A DNA stretch of 64,000 nucleotides. It comes from Anagrus nilaparvatae. Lineage: Eukaryota; Arthropoda; Insecta; Hymenoptera; Mymaridae. The stretch covers positions 124,001-188,000 of the forward strand of contig JAKSXM010000205.1 in assembly GCA_022575985.1 (NCBI GenBank), read 5' to 3'. Of this stretch, positions 1 to 11,299 are shown piece by piece (the first letter of the stretch is position 1; every line of letters begins with the position of its first letter). Made by a program: the position numbers and the translations under genes. The notes under the pieces are model-generated. The model saw only the letters and a program-made list of their open reading frames with translations. It was not told where the DNA came from and made no database searches.

Positions 1-720
1 TACATAATATTACTACAGTATAGTATTTTTACTGCTTATTTTATTGCTTAAAAAATATTAAATTTACTAGAAATTGTAGTAAATAGTAGTATTCTATAGT
101 AACTAGTTACAATATATACTATGTTATCAGTGTTATAAGTGAACATGTTCCATTCTCGTTGGTTGGGTAGTTACACAACAGGTTATACTTTTTTTTTTTT
201 TATATATGTATTTACTAAGCATAATAATTTTTTTTATTTTTATTGATTGATTTATTTTTTTTATTATTTTTCCAAATTTTTTACATGGACAGTTTCTATT
301 TGTTAAAATAAAATCTAAGAAAGAAACTTTGAAAAATCTTTTGATATGTTAACATATTCTTTTATCACAACATTTTTTTACACCCTACCTATTAATTCGG
401 AATCCGATGTATTCCGAATGCAGTTAGCCCAAATCCAAAATCCAATCCATAATCCGGTTAATCCATTACTGGGGAATTAAGATTATTCTGAATATTTTGT
501 TTGTTTATAAATTAATAAATAACAAAATAAATAAATAAATACAAACAATAAATAATTATTTTAAATCAATAAGAAAATAATATAATAATCTCAAAAAATT
601 TTCATTAAAAAAATGACTATTTTAACACAAAATCCACCCTAACCAACTAAAATAATAAATTATATATTATATAAATATTGTACAGGATTTGATTGTCAAA
701 AAATAAAAAGTTTTCAACAA
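1..720. other. AT-rich intergenic DNA
   Basis: No coding signal was seen. The stretch is A/T homopolymer-rich. Positions 390-475 hold a slightly more GC-rich patch in which AATCC-like words recur, possibly an old repeat fragment that I cannot classify. Confidence 0.5.
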
Positions 721-792
721 TCCTCGATGGTATAACGGCAATTATTCCCGCCTGTCACGCGGGCGACCCGGGTTCGACTCCCGGTCGGGGAG
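721..792 (+). tRNA. tRNA-Asp (anticodon GUC)
   Basis: This is a complete 72-nt cloverleaf. The acceptor stem 721-727 pairs with 785-791 (one T-G pair) and the discriminator is G792. The anticodon stem 747-751/759-763 encloses the loop CTGTCAC with anticodon GTC at 754-756. The T stem 768-772/780-784 encloses TTCGACT. There is no intron. The body is far more GC-rich than its surroundings and all stems are intact, so it is very probably functional in aspartate decoding. A run of 19 T residues follows directly and serves as a Pol III terminator. Confidence 0.96.
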
Positions 793-811
793 TTTTTTTT
801 TTTTTTTTTTT
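793..811 (+). terminator. Pol III T-run terminator of tRNA-Asp
   Basis: Nineteen consecutive T residues begin right after the discriminator base, much longer than the four or five needed by RNA polymerase III. Confidence 0.85.
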
Positions 812-870
812 AATTTTTTTTTTTAGATCTGAAAACGCTAAAAATGTAAAAAAATAATTTTTCGCCATAC

Positions 871-888
871 GGGGGGGGGGGGGGGGGG
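871..888. repeat. Poly-G tract (18 G)
   Basis: A pure run of 18 G residues lies in otherwise AT-rich DNA. Similar G or C tracts occur in dispersed repeats near 3630, 43418 and 62449, so this one may also mark a repeat remnant. Confidence 0.8.
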
Positions 889-2000
889 TCCTGCAACTTA
901 GTACTTAAAAATGCTCAAATTTGACCTATTCAAACAACATTTTTTCAGTAGATTTAAATAAAAAAAAAGTAAATAAAAAAAAATTAAATTAATTAAAAAA
1001 TTAACAATATAAAAATATTTAAAAAAAGGTGATTTTTTTGGGTGGTAATGACAGTAAATAACTTTGCAATTTGTTATTAATTTAATTTAAGTCATTGTAA
1101 TTTTATTTTTAATAGATAGAAAAAATGTTTATTTAAATAATATTACTTAAGAATAAATAATAAAAAATTGAATAAAAAAAATGTTTATAAAATATATTTT
1201 GTTAAAAAATAAAATTCGTTACTATTTTTAATTTATGTAAAGCAAAGAAAAAATTTCGTGCATATATCCACAATAAATAATTCTTTTTTTACTCATTATT
1301 TCTTATTAAATAATTTTAATTCTTAACAAAAAAAAAACTTAACTTTAATTTTAACTTAAAAAAAAAATTAAAACCTTAAGTGTGTTTTGTGTATGTTTTA
1401 AATAATTTTAATTTTAATTTTAATAATTATTTAAAAAAAAATTTTTTTTTAAATAAAAAATTAAAAAAAAAAAAAAATTTTAAGTAAAAAAATTTTTTAA
1501 ATTTAATTTTTATGTAAAAAATTAACGGTTATAAATGTAGAATAAATCGTGGCTACTAAAGTAAATATCTCCAGTTAATTTTGGAGCTGAAGATTTCGCC
1601 AACTCAAATTTAAAATTACATGGGTCTAAGTCAAAGATTTTGAACTGACGTGGTTTTTACAAATAACATCAATATATATCTAGCTACTATATATATTTGC
1701 GTGTGTGTGTGTATGTAATTCATCATCAGGGTCGAACCAATAAAAATGATGTGTCAAAATATAGAAAAAAAATCTGTGAGTGACATAGGGGAGAAACACC
1801 ATGTATGGCGTGGCTTATTTCTAAGCTCTGTAGTAAAAATATTATTTAATTTTTCTTTTTTTTTATTAATATGTATTTAGTAAAGAATCAAAAATATTTT
1901 TCTTAATGGTTTTTAAATCTAAAATAATTTTTAAAGTTGTATTAATTAAAATAAGACGAACTCTTTAAACTCCAATTTTTACGCGAGTGTTCATAAAACG
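889..2000. other. AT-rich intergenic DNA
   Basis: The stretch is dominated by A/T homopolymers, with a short TG microsatellite near 1700-1712. No gene or clear mobile element was recognised. Confidence 0.5.
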
Positions 2001-2064
2001 GCGCAGTGTTTATAAATATACATTGTAATTTCATAGTATATTACGGTCCTAGGCCAGAAAAATT

Positions 2065-2141
2065 AAGAATGGCCCAAATCGCACGTAAATTACCTTCCGA
2101 GGCGAAGCCGAGGATGGTAAACTGCGATTTGGGTCATTCTT
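2065..2141. repeat. GC-rich hairpin
   Basis: Arms at 2065-2083 and 2123-2141 are inverted copies of each other with one mismatch. An inner, weaker palindrome built around CGAGGCGAAGCCGAGG closes the stem. The hairpin lies in an unusually GC-rich island (about 2046-2250) that also has a CGTACGTACGTACG run. The island contains a 92-codon open frame starting at 2006 on the plus strand, but that frame resembles no protein I know and largely follows from base composition and the palindrome. Confidence 0.65.
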
Positions 2142-2930
2142 TGTTTATGGCCGAGGATTGTACAAAATTTTTTTGCGACTGTGGCGAGAAAATACGTCTT
2201 TGCCGGACGCGCAGCGTACGTACGTACGTACTTTCGGGCCGCAATACAAAAAAAATTTTTATTCTAGGTAAATTAAGTTGTTAAATATTTTATTCAATTA
2301 CGAAATATTACCAATTAAGTTAATTTATTTGTTATTTATGTTTCTTGAATATTCTAAATTATTTATTTTTATGAATAAAAATTATTTAAAACGTTTTAAA
2401 ATATGTTTTGAATAGAGTTTGTAAACAATTTTTATTTATAAACACTGTTGCTCGAAAAACAATAAGTACTATAAAGAACATTGGCCGCGTCGTAATAGGA
2501 AAATAAGTAGCTTTTCGGAATATTTAATTTTTACAGCGAATAATATATTTTTTTAAATTTTTTAGTTTATTGTGAAGTAACCCACTTCATAAAGTAACAG
2601 AAAAAATTTTGTTCAAAACTAATTTTATTAGATTTTTATACCTAAAAACAATGCAAAAAAAATAGTAACGAAACCCTTGAAAATTTTTTTTCCTAAATAA
2701 AAAAATAAAGAATAGCTGATGATGAAATTTTTTTCCACGAATTAATTTATTACTTATTTATAAAACTCAATTGGAATTTTAAAAAAATAATATATCTATT
2801 AATAAATATTATGATTCGGCGCATTAGGAACCGCGCCATGCTACGGAGCTCTCCCCTAAGCCATAATTTTGTGACTCATTTATCATTTTTTTTTGGATAT
2901 ATTCAATTTTTACTATTTTTGAGAAAAACT

Positions 2931-3271
2931 AAAATTTTTTTTAAATTTGATCAGAGATGAGTTTAAAGAGATTGCCAGCCCCGTGTTAAATTTTGTCCCC
3001 GTTTTTTCTACATCGCCGAAGCTGTCACGTGGTCGCACTGTCTCGCATCTTTCTTTTATACGTTTATTTTTACTATATATCCTTTCTTTTCTAGAAAAGC
3101 GGAGAAATAAAAAAGAAAGGATATATGTACAAATAACCGCATAAAACAAAGATGCGAGAGAGTGACCACGTGACAGCTTCGGCGATGTAAAATAAAACGG
3201 AGTCAGCCTTTCCTATCTCTCTGGCGATCTCTCTAAACTATTCTCTGATTTGATTAAAAAGAAAAATTCTA
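2931..3271. mobile_element. Fold-back MITE-like element
   Basis: The arms are long inverted repeats. The outer segment around TCAGAGATGAGTTTAAAGAG (2951-2970) matches the complement of about 3222-3248. A second conserved block, ACATCGCCGAAGCTGTCACG near 3010, matches its complement near 3168-3188. A central stem pairs ATATCCTTTCTTTT with AAAAGAAAGGATAT. There is no coding capacity beyond shadow frames. The target duplication is unclear. This fits a non-autonomous DNA transposon or fold-back element. Confidence 0.75.
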
Positions 3272-4590
3272 AAAAATATAAAAAATTTTACTGTCGCAAA
3301 TGGTATTACTTGATTTGGCACTAATTTATACGTACTCAGTTAAATTTTTATTAAAAATGGACGTTTCATTAAAAATTTTGATTTAAACATGATTGGTGTA
3401 TTATAAATTGTTTTTTTCACAAATTAGTTTATCAAGATTATCATGAACAAAAGACTAGAAACCTAGAGGGCCCCTCAGAAAAACTAGATTTTGTATATCC
3501 AGGAGTCAAACGTAAGATTTTTTTAACAAGGAACATGTTTATTGGATGGGGTATTTGAAAAAGTCCGGTTTGGCAGGGGGGGAGGTAAAAATTAACGTTT
3601 TCAGAGGGGTTAAAAACTGACGTTTTTAGGGGGGGGGGGTGAAATGGGCTTAGAATATTTTTGATTTAGGGACTCTGACAGCTAACTGCTCTACTAATTT
3701 TGAAAGTATTACGTATTGAAAAAGTGTTTTTACTGTCATAATTGTCGTTGTTCATCCGGGTCATTTCTCAGAACCTTGAAATCTAGATTTTTCGAAAACA
3801 GACCCATAAATGAATTTCGTAGAAAAATTCATTTCCGAATTCGTAAAATCAAAATGCATCAAAACAAAGAATAGGATAAATTCCGAAATTTTTTTTATGA
3901 AACCTTATATTTCATAGTAATTGTTTGCTTTTTACAAATAATAACTTCTGATACTTTATCAAATATGCACTGATTTTTAGGAATTTTGATTTATCTGCCT
4001 TATAACCCTACTAGTTTTTATTATTCTGCATTAGAAAGTTTGTATACTTAATTTTCGGTATTCGGAAAACTGACCCGAATGGACAACGACAATTATGACC
4101 AGTGAATGGCGCCCTAAACTATTAATAAAATATTAATAAAGTATTAATTTTACTGATATTAAATTTTACTGATAATATTTCACTCAAGAAATTGGTTTCG
4201 AACGAAAATAGTGAAATAATCGAACCACGACTACTCTCGGTAAAGTGGTTATAGCATCCAAAGTAGTGAAGGTAAATAGCTAAAAATTTATTTACATACT
4301 TTTGAGGTGTTATACTAACTTTTTAAATAAAAAAAATTTTTTTAATTTTGGATTTCATTTTCATAGTCTTTCCCCCTTAAAATGATCTCTACACTAATTT
4401 TGAGTTATTTCTTTACATCCCTTCTATCCTACGTATGATCTTGAAAATCATCAGATTCCCACCTTGTTATATAACTTTTAGTTTAAATAAGATTTTTAAA
4501 GCATGATCTTTAAGACATTATTATTAATTTAAACATGATTTTTTTAAGCAACAGAAACAGAAGTAAATTATCCAAATTTCGTTAGTATAT
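3272..4590. other. Intergenic DNA with dispersed repeat fragment
   Basis: No gene was recognised. Positions about 3430-3790 resemble segments near 15165-15360, 33400-33550 and 45440-45700. They share GAGGGGTGA-like words, a G tract, and a phrase near TTTAGGGACT that recurs in those copies, so this is a fragment of a dispersed fold-back family. Confidence 0.45.
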
Positions 4591-4597
4591 ATATTTA

Positions 4598-5295
4598 GGG
4601 TGTTTCTTATTTCCCAAACTGACCATAGAGAAAAACAAATCATAAAACAATACTTATAAAACTAATCTCCAAAAAGAAAATTTTTACATACAATTTTAAT
4701 GTAGTGTGCCGATTAACATAAAAGGTTTTAAAAAAGTTTTAGAAAACTTAGAAATCTTGCTAAAATCTTTTTACTACTAAAATGTTCTAAAGGCTTTTTA
4801 GTAACAAAATATTTAAAAGAAACTGTAAATTACAACATTAGAGGTTATTTTTAAGTTTTTTGACCAGTTATATAAGCTGTTTTTTGATTGTGTCTTCACT
4901 AAAATTTATAAATATTCATTTTTTCAAGAAATCAATGAATAAAATGGTCAAATTGTAATTGTCGTGGATATTTGCTTTACAGGCGAAAGTAAAATTTAAA
5001 TTAAGTTCAAGTATCATAAAATATGTTATAATTTACAGTTTTCTATGAATATTTAATTACCAACAAGCTTTTAAAATATTTTAGTAGTAAAAAGTTTTTA
5101 GCAAGGTTTATAAAAGCTTTCTAAAACGTTTTTAAAACCTTTTTTTTCTGATTTTTATTGATTTATATTTTCAAATCAGCACACTACAGTAAGCCGTATG
5201 TAATTTTTTTTTTTTGAGATTAGTTTCATTACCTAAAGTATCATATTTGGGATGGTATTTTTCTCTACGGACAATTTGGGAAATAAGAAACACCC
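4598..5295. mobile_element. Tc1/mariner-type MITE, TA target duplication
   Basis: The 698-bp element begins GGGTGTTTCTTATTTCCCAA and ends with the exact complement. TA dinucleotides flank it at 4596-4597 and 5296-5297. Inverted similarity continues inward for most of the length (for instance the block around GTAGTGTGC against GCACACTAC), so the whole unit folds back. It has no open frame. A TA duplication fits a non-autonomous element mobilised by a Tc1/mariner transposase. Confidence 0.85.
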
Positions 5296-5296
5296 T

Positions 5297-6506
5297 AATT
5301 TATATACATATTTATATTTACTTTCTGCCATAAGAGTGGTAGAGTCCCATCACTGGATAGACCTAGGTCTATCCGGATAAATATAGGACTATCCAAAAGG
5401 AGTTTTGATTATTTAATAAATAAATTTATAATTATAATTACTTTGTAAATTGACTAAATCAAAAAATTATTTAAGTATAAAATTATGACAAATAAAATAA
5501 AAAAATTATATGGTGAAATAATTTTTGTATTTATGTTCACATTTTTTACTAAATCAGGGTTGCCACTATTTTTCTAAAGTCAAAATAGCTGACTTTCCCT
5601 GACTTTCCAGACCAAAAATCAGTAAATTTCCCTGACCCTTTTTTTGGTTTTTCCCTGACTTTCTAGACCAAAATATAAATTTTTTTTTTTACTTTTCTAA
5701 ATAAATTTCGCATATTAGATTAAAATTTTTATCATATTAACATTTAAGAGAAAAAGGGATACATAAATAAATTATGTAACTAAAATTTTAATATATTTAT
5801 ATTTATGAAATTTATTATGATTATTATAACACTTTATTATAACATGGTAACAAATAATAATAAATTTTGTTTTAAATTATATGGTAACGTAATTATTTAT
5901 GTGATATAATTACAAAGATATTTTTTTTGTCAATTATCTTTTTTACTTTATTACAAAATTTATTTCTTAATAGTTCATACATTTTTTCAGTTATCTTAAA
6001 TGCAAATAAAGCCAAATTTTTGGTAAACGAAATTTTTAGACTTGGATTTATAAAAAATTTTTTTCTTTTTTATTTTTATTTTAATACCTATAAATAATAA
6101 GTAATCAGTTGCAAATACGAATCTGTTTTTAATTTTTTGCCATTTAAACTAAATTTTTCTAAACAACTTTGTCATAAAATATATTTTATATATTATTTAT
6201 TTTAGAGGTGTGCAGTTACCCGAAATTGCGGGTTTTTTAGCACAAAGTTAGATCGAATATGGGGTATCCAAGGAAATTTTCGAGAATAACACAAAATCTG
6301 ACAAAAGATACCGAAATTTCGGGAACCAGACCCAACTTTCGGGTAATCGCGCACTCCTAATTTGTGTCTTATATATTTTTAAGCAAAATAGGAACGAGAA
6401 AAAAATATTATTTACAATAAGCTATTTAACAAAATTAAAGCTTTAGTGAATAATATTATAAGTAATATTCTATTAGATAAACTTATAATTAAAAATTATC
6501 ATTCCT
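5297..6506. other. AT-rich intergenic DNA with short internal repeats
   Basis: No gene was found. The words CTGACTTTCC and CCCTGAC recur several times at 5585-5670, and GGGTAATC / CCGAAATTTCGGG words recur at 6210-6350. These look like decayed repeat remnants. Confidence 0.45.
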
Positions 6507-8302
6507 TTAAGTAGATTTAAGAACATTTTCTATTTTAGCATCTATTTTATATGCAGTAGCACGAGCATTATCCTCGATTAACTTTTTTCGATTTTCTAAT
6601 TCCTTGACCTTCAGTTTTTTTATTTTTGACTCAGATTCATTATTGCCATTTAAATCTTGTTGTTTTTGACGAGATTTTAAGGCATCGTTATATCTAGCAT
6701 GAGAGTTTCTGCAAGATAAAATCAATTGCTTAGAAATTTTAAGATTACTAATTCCACCTTTACTATAAACTGCATCATATGTTAATCTTTGGGCTAACAA
6801 TGATTCTTCTTTAAGGTTTTCAATTAAACATTCCTTGTTAATTGAAAAAACTCGTTCTATATTTGTATTCCCGTGAGACAATATAAATATTGATACTAAA
6901 AAATCAAATTTTACTTTAAATTCTTCTAAATTTTCGAGCCCTATTAAATTTCTTATCCAGAGGTGGTCTAATCGGTCTTTATTTTTATCAAACTTTTTTA
7001 AAAAGACTAAAAAAGTATCTTTTTCACATATTCCTTTAAATTGGCTTGAGATTTTGTCAGCATCTGTGCTTTTGACCCAACCATTGCGAATAAAAATATT
7101 CAATGCAGAAGTCAATTTTTTATCTCTTATTACTGCATCTTTAGCTACCGAAGGATCTAAAAAAGATATGGCCTCGGTCAAAGGGTACTTCAACGGAGAT
7201 CGGAAAAAATTATAATTAAATTAATTACAGAATTCTTGTAAAATATACACACAATGTCTTCTAAATAAAGAAATATCTTTATCTAAAATTTGTTTCCTGT
7301 AAGCTCTAATCGCTTCTCTCGTTCCAAATGGTAATTCAATATCATTATATGCTATAAGATTTTCTGTATTTTTGACATCGATTTTTGTAAATACTTTATT
7401 CTTATCTAAAACCTCTTTTTTAATGAAGCGGCGCATTACTTCATGCAACATATTGTTAATAGCTTCAAATAAAAATGGAGCTAAAGGCTTATCTTAGTGG
7501 AAAAAAGTCAAAAATGGCTGAACAGTTTTCTGTTTTTTTGCTTTTAAAAGCTTATCTTCTAAGTGTTTACAAACTATTTTATAGCTATTACAAGAGGGCT
7601 CTTTTTTATTTTTTTTACATTCCTCAACATAATTTTCTAAATGAGGTAATATTTTTAGTGCTCTCTCAGCTACATCAGCATTTTCTATCCACCTTATGCA
7701 ACAAAATTTTATGGCAAATAAATCAGAGCCTGTATAATTTATATAATCAGCTCGTCTGGATGGTACATTGCAAAATAAATTGTAGATTGCTCTCAAAAAT
7801 TCTGCAATTTTCCACTCTATAGTTTTTAAACCAACCTTAAAGGCGTTATGAACCGTGTGGAAACCACAACTACCTAAATCTAACAAAACTTATCCTTAAA
7901 ATCATCATCCAAATAAGCTCTTAAGAGTTTTAAAAAGCTAAAATTAACATTTGGTCCATCCATACTAACTTGTTGTAATTTCCTCAAATTAAAGCCATCA
8001 ACAGATTTTAAAAAAGCTGTTAAAATGTCTTCAGCTGTTGCATGACCTAAAAATGTCGACGTTAAGTATCTTGTTGTTACTTCACCTTTATTTACACTCC
8101 AATATCTCAAATTTACATCCATTTCTCCTGTTTTTGATATTTTATTAAAAGATTCATCGAAACCAACTACGATGCGCTTGCTTTCATCAACGTCTTCTAA
8201 TAATTGTTTTTGAAAATAAGGTGAAAGGCCAAAATTTATGTAATAACTAATTTTAGTTTTACCAAGCTGAATTTTGTTTGCCTCATCACAATTTGTGGAC
8301 AA
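6507..8302 (-). pseudogene. hAT-like transposase pseudogene, copy 1
   Basis: Four minus-strand segments (8302-7880, 7886-7494, 7491-7221, 7193-6507) together cover most of a hAT transposase. In order they show the first catalytic Asp in VVGFDESFNK, the second in SMDGPNVNF, the GSCGFHTVHNAF Cys/His motif, the VMRRFIKKEV segment, and the C-terminal dimerisation region LSHGNTNIERVFSINK with the catalytic Glu. A frameshift near 7880 and stops near 7492 and 7218 break it. The N-terminal zinc finger is absent. It cannot make an intact transposase. A second diverged copy lies directly upstream in the same orientation. Confidence 0.85.
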
Positions 8303-8554
8303 ATTGACAATTGTGGACTTTTATAAAGTAATGGATTATATAATGGATTATTATTATTAATATTAATATTAATAAATTCCCAAATTTTTTTTGAATTGAA
8401 AATAGTTGATTTTACGACAAAATTTTCTGATGGAAGATATTTAGAATAAACATAACTTTAATATTTATTTCGTCCAATTTTTTTAAAAATTTTTAATAAC
8501 TTTTTTTCGACCTTGTTGGACAACAATAAATCTTTTCGATTTATAACTATAAAC

Positions 8555-9770
8555 TCACATTTTGATACGTGGATATAATCCATATCTCTTTGAATCAATT
8601 TTTTTTAACTGAGGGTAAACTAAATGAATCATTGGTTGATCTGACTGCAAGAATGCTGTATAATTTTTGGCAAAAAAATGGGCTACAAATTCAATAAAGC
8701 TTAAACTGTATTCTAGCAAAGGATTTTTGAGATATCCTACAATTTCACCATACAGTCTCGTTTTTTCACTTTTTCTATCTTTGGTAGGAATAAAATTGAA
8801 AAAATATTTTTTTATCGCTGGCATTTGTTCTAAAAAGTTTTTTGATGTAGAACCCAAGGTTAACCACCTGTTACACACGTGCTTTTTTAGCTGATGATGA
8901 AGGATATTCTCTTTTTCTTGAACTGTTTCAAAAACAGATCTTCGTTTTTCACTTCGGTATAAAAATATATAAATCTTTTCAATAATATCGCCGACGTCTA
9001 CTGATAACGTTTCCAGTCCTTCAGAAAAAGCGTTGTGTACCATATGTATAGAACAGCTTCCAATTTGATTCATTGGCTTAAAATTTAATTGTATCCTTTC
9101 TTCTTGGAAAAGTATAAATACAGCCTGATTAACTGGAGGGCTATCCATCTCTAATGTTAAAATTTGAGCAAATGCTATTTTATTGGCATCTGCTGCTTCT
9201 TTTAAATATTTATAAATTACCGGTGCAGTAATAGGTTCTTTAAAATACGTAAGAAGATGACGATTGACTATCATGCTTATTTTTTCTGACTAATACTGCA
9301 CTCGAACCTGTAATTCCTTTTTATGTTTATTATCCAGTTTTATCAAATTTTACGCAGGTATACACATCTTGTTTTTCTAAATCCTTGAAAAGTTCATTTT
9401 GGAAGTAAAGTTCTAAAGCTTCAATAATTAGGTAACCAGCTTTTGTAGGTGACAAAGAAAAATCTTTGGGAACTGATCTTGGAAACATTTCATTAAAAAG
9501 CTCTTTTTTACCAGTACAAGAACGAAAGAAATTTTTAGAAGCTATTAACTCTAAACACCATAACAGTTCAGCCTTTGTGGCTGAATTTTTAGGGTTAAAT
9601 AATGAAAGAGTTTTACTATTAGAAACATTTAAATGTTTACTAATTTCTTCATTATTAATATTATGATTTGATTCATTTTTTTTACTAAGTGATATTAACC
9701 TTTTTGCTTGATTTTCTGGAATAGGTAAATTTTCTGGAGTAGCTTGATTTTCATGAGTACCCGCTTCGTA
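8555..9770 (-). pseudogene. hAT-like transposase pseudogene, copy 2
   Basis: A minus-strand frame runs from about 9748 to 9345 (with segments such as SATKAELLWCLELIASK and SPTKAGYLIIEALELYF). It then continues as a 239-codon frame at 9274-8555. That part has LTLEMDSPPVNQAVF, a decayed form of the usual DGPNVN catalytic motif, and GSCSIHMVHNAFSEG. The domain order equals copy 1, but sequence divergence shows a different subfamily member. The catalytic Glu region and the zinc finger are missing. Stops separate the segments, so it is inactive. Confidence 0.75.
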
Positions 9771-10057
9771 ACATTATCGGCGTTAACAACGGAGTTGAAA
9801 ACGTACATAACACTGATGTGAACGCCGTTTCTTACACCATTGTTTACACAGTCTGATTTTGGCCGCAAAACACCGTTGTTGAAGCCGTATTAAACGCTGA
9901 GATAATTAAATTTTTATTTTTATTATTTATTTCATTTGGATTTTATTTTTGCAAGTTATTCTTTTTAAAATTATAATTAAAATAAAAATGAAAATAAATG
10001 TTAATTTTAGATTACAATTATATTTTTTATTATTTTTTATTAGAATTTTTATCAATA
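9771..10057. other. Intergenic, short GC-richer patch
   Basis: Positions 9770-9900 contain recurring AACGCCGTTGTT-like words, possibly a decayed minisatellite. The rest is AT-rich and no gene is seen. Confidence 0.4.
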
Positions 10058-10058
10058 A

Positions 10059-10684
10059 GGGACCGTCCATAAAATACGTAACGCAAAAATCAGAGAATTT
10101 TTCTACCATCAACCACATGGTGACGATATAGTAACGTTCAAAAAATACGTGGCCACAGTAAAGTAACGCATAACGTTCAAAAATTTTCTAATTTTTCTGA
10201 AATATTTTTAATATTTTCTAGTGGCTTTTTATATGGGAAACAATTTTTGTACAATATAAAAGTGCTATAGTAAAAATCTCGAAGATTTGAATTCATTTTT
10301 TTAAAATAAATATTTAAATATTTATTATATTGTTTAAATTAAAAAAATGCGCACTTACTCACTTTAAACTAAAAATTTACAGGAAAACCAATTTTTTTAA
10401 GAAATTTTAAAAAGTAAAAAACTAACTGATTTTTGTAAAATAAAGAAAAGATTTGATTTTCTCAAATCTTTGCACTAGAAATTATCGAGACAAAACAGAT
10501 TCGATTTGAAGTATTTATTTTCAAACATCTTTAAATTACAATTTTAATTTAAATATTAAAAAAAAAATTGTCTGTGTTATGTAACGCTACTTAATGGCCT
10601 GTAAACTATTAAGTCACATGAGAGTAACGATAAACAGATGCCCATCCACTGGGTAACTGCGTTACGTATTCTATGGACGGTCCC
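10059..10684. mobile_element. PIF/Harbinger-like MITE, TAA target duplication
   Basis: The 626-bp element has terminal inverted repeats GGGACCGTCCATAAAATACG and the complement of GGGACCGTCCATAGAATACG. Identical TAA trinucleotides (10056-10058 and 10685-10687) flank it. Three-base TWA duplications with GG-starting termini are characteristic of PIF/Harbinger. No transposase frame is present, so it is non-autonomous. Confidence 0.75.
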
Positions 10685-10939
10685 TAACTATTACAAATTT
10701 TTTAATTTACACAGAGAAATATCGCATGCAAAATGAGCTCAATTTATTATTACACAATTTATAAAAAAACACTTTTATTATTTTAACCAAGCAATCTAAT
10801 TAAGACGAAATAATAAAAAAATGACATTTTTTATTTTAAATTATATTTACAAAATTCAATTGTTTCATCTTTCAAGTCGCAAGTTTAATAAGATTCTTAT
10901 CATTAATTACATATATCTCTATATATTATAAAGTTATAA

Positions 10940-10966
10940 CCGCCGCCGCCGCTGCCGCCGCTGTCG
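10940..10966. repeat. GCC-trinucleotide microsatellite
   Basis: An imperfect run of GCC/GCT triplets lies immediately upstream of the 19-bp minisatellite. It could contribute poly-Ala or similar in an open frame, but nothing shows that it is translated. Confidence 0.75.
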
Positions 10967-10972
10967 CATGAG

Positions 10973-11289
10973 CCCTTTGTGCCAATGGACCTTTTGTGCC
11001 AAAATGGACCTTTTGTGCCAAAATGGACCTTTTGTGCCAAAATGGACCTTTTGGGCCAATCTGGTCCTTTTGGGCCAATGTGGACCTTTTGTGCCAAAAT
11101 GGACCTTTTGGGCCAATGTGGTCCTTTTGGGCCAATCTGGTCCTTTTGGGCCAAAATGGACCTTTTGGGCCAATGTGGTCCTTTTGGGCCAATCTGGTCC
11201 TTTTGGGCCAAAATGGACCTTTTGGGCCAATCTGAACCTTTTGGGCCACAGTGGTCCTTTTAGGCCAATGTGGTCCTTTGGGGCCAATG
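10973..11289. repeat. 19-bp minisatellite with 57-bp higher-order unit
   Basis: Sixteen full 19-bp units begin at 10986, preceded by a partial one. The consensus is TGGWCCTTTTGKGCCAANN. The last two bases and position 4 vary in a regular order: units 7-9 and 10-12 are identical triplets, giving a 57-bp higher-order repeat. Nineteen is not a multiple of three but 57 is, so every reading frame carries a 19-residue periodic peptide and several frames on both strands stay open by construction. I do not regard any of them as a proven gene. Confidence 0.93.
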
Positions 11290-11299
11290 CGGTTTTTTC

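Noticed and set aside
2006..2284. 92-codon plus-strand frame in the GC-rich island
   Set aside because: It spans the hairpin and simple CGTA repeats and resembles no protein family; composition alone explains the open frame.
7475..7822. Plus-strand frame of 115 codons
   Set aside because: It is the antisense shadow of the hAT pseudogene, whose catalytic motifs read on the minus strand.
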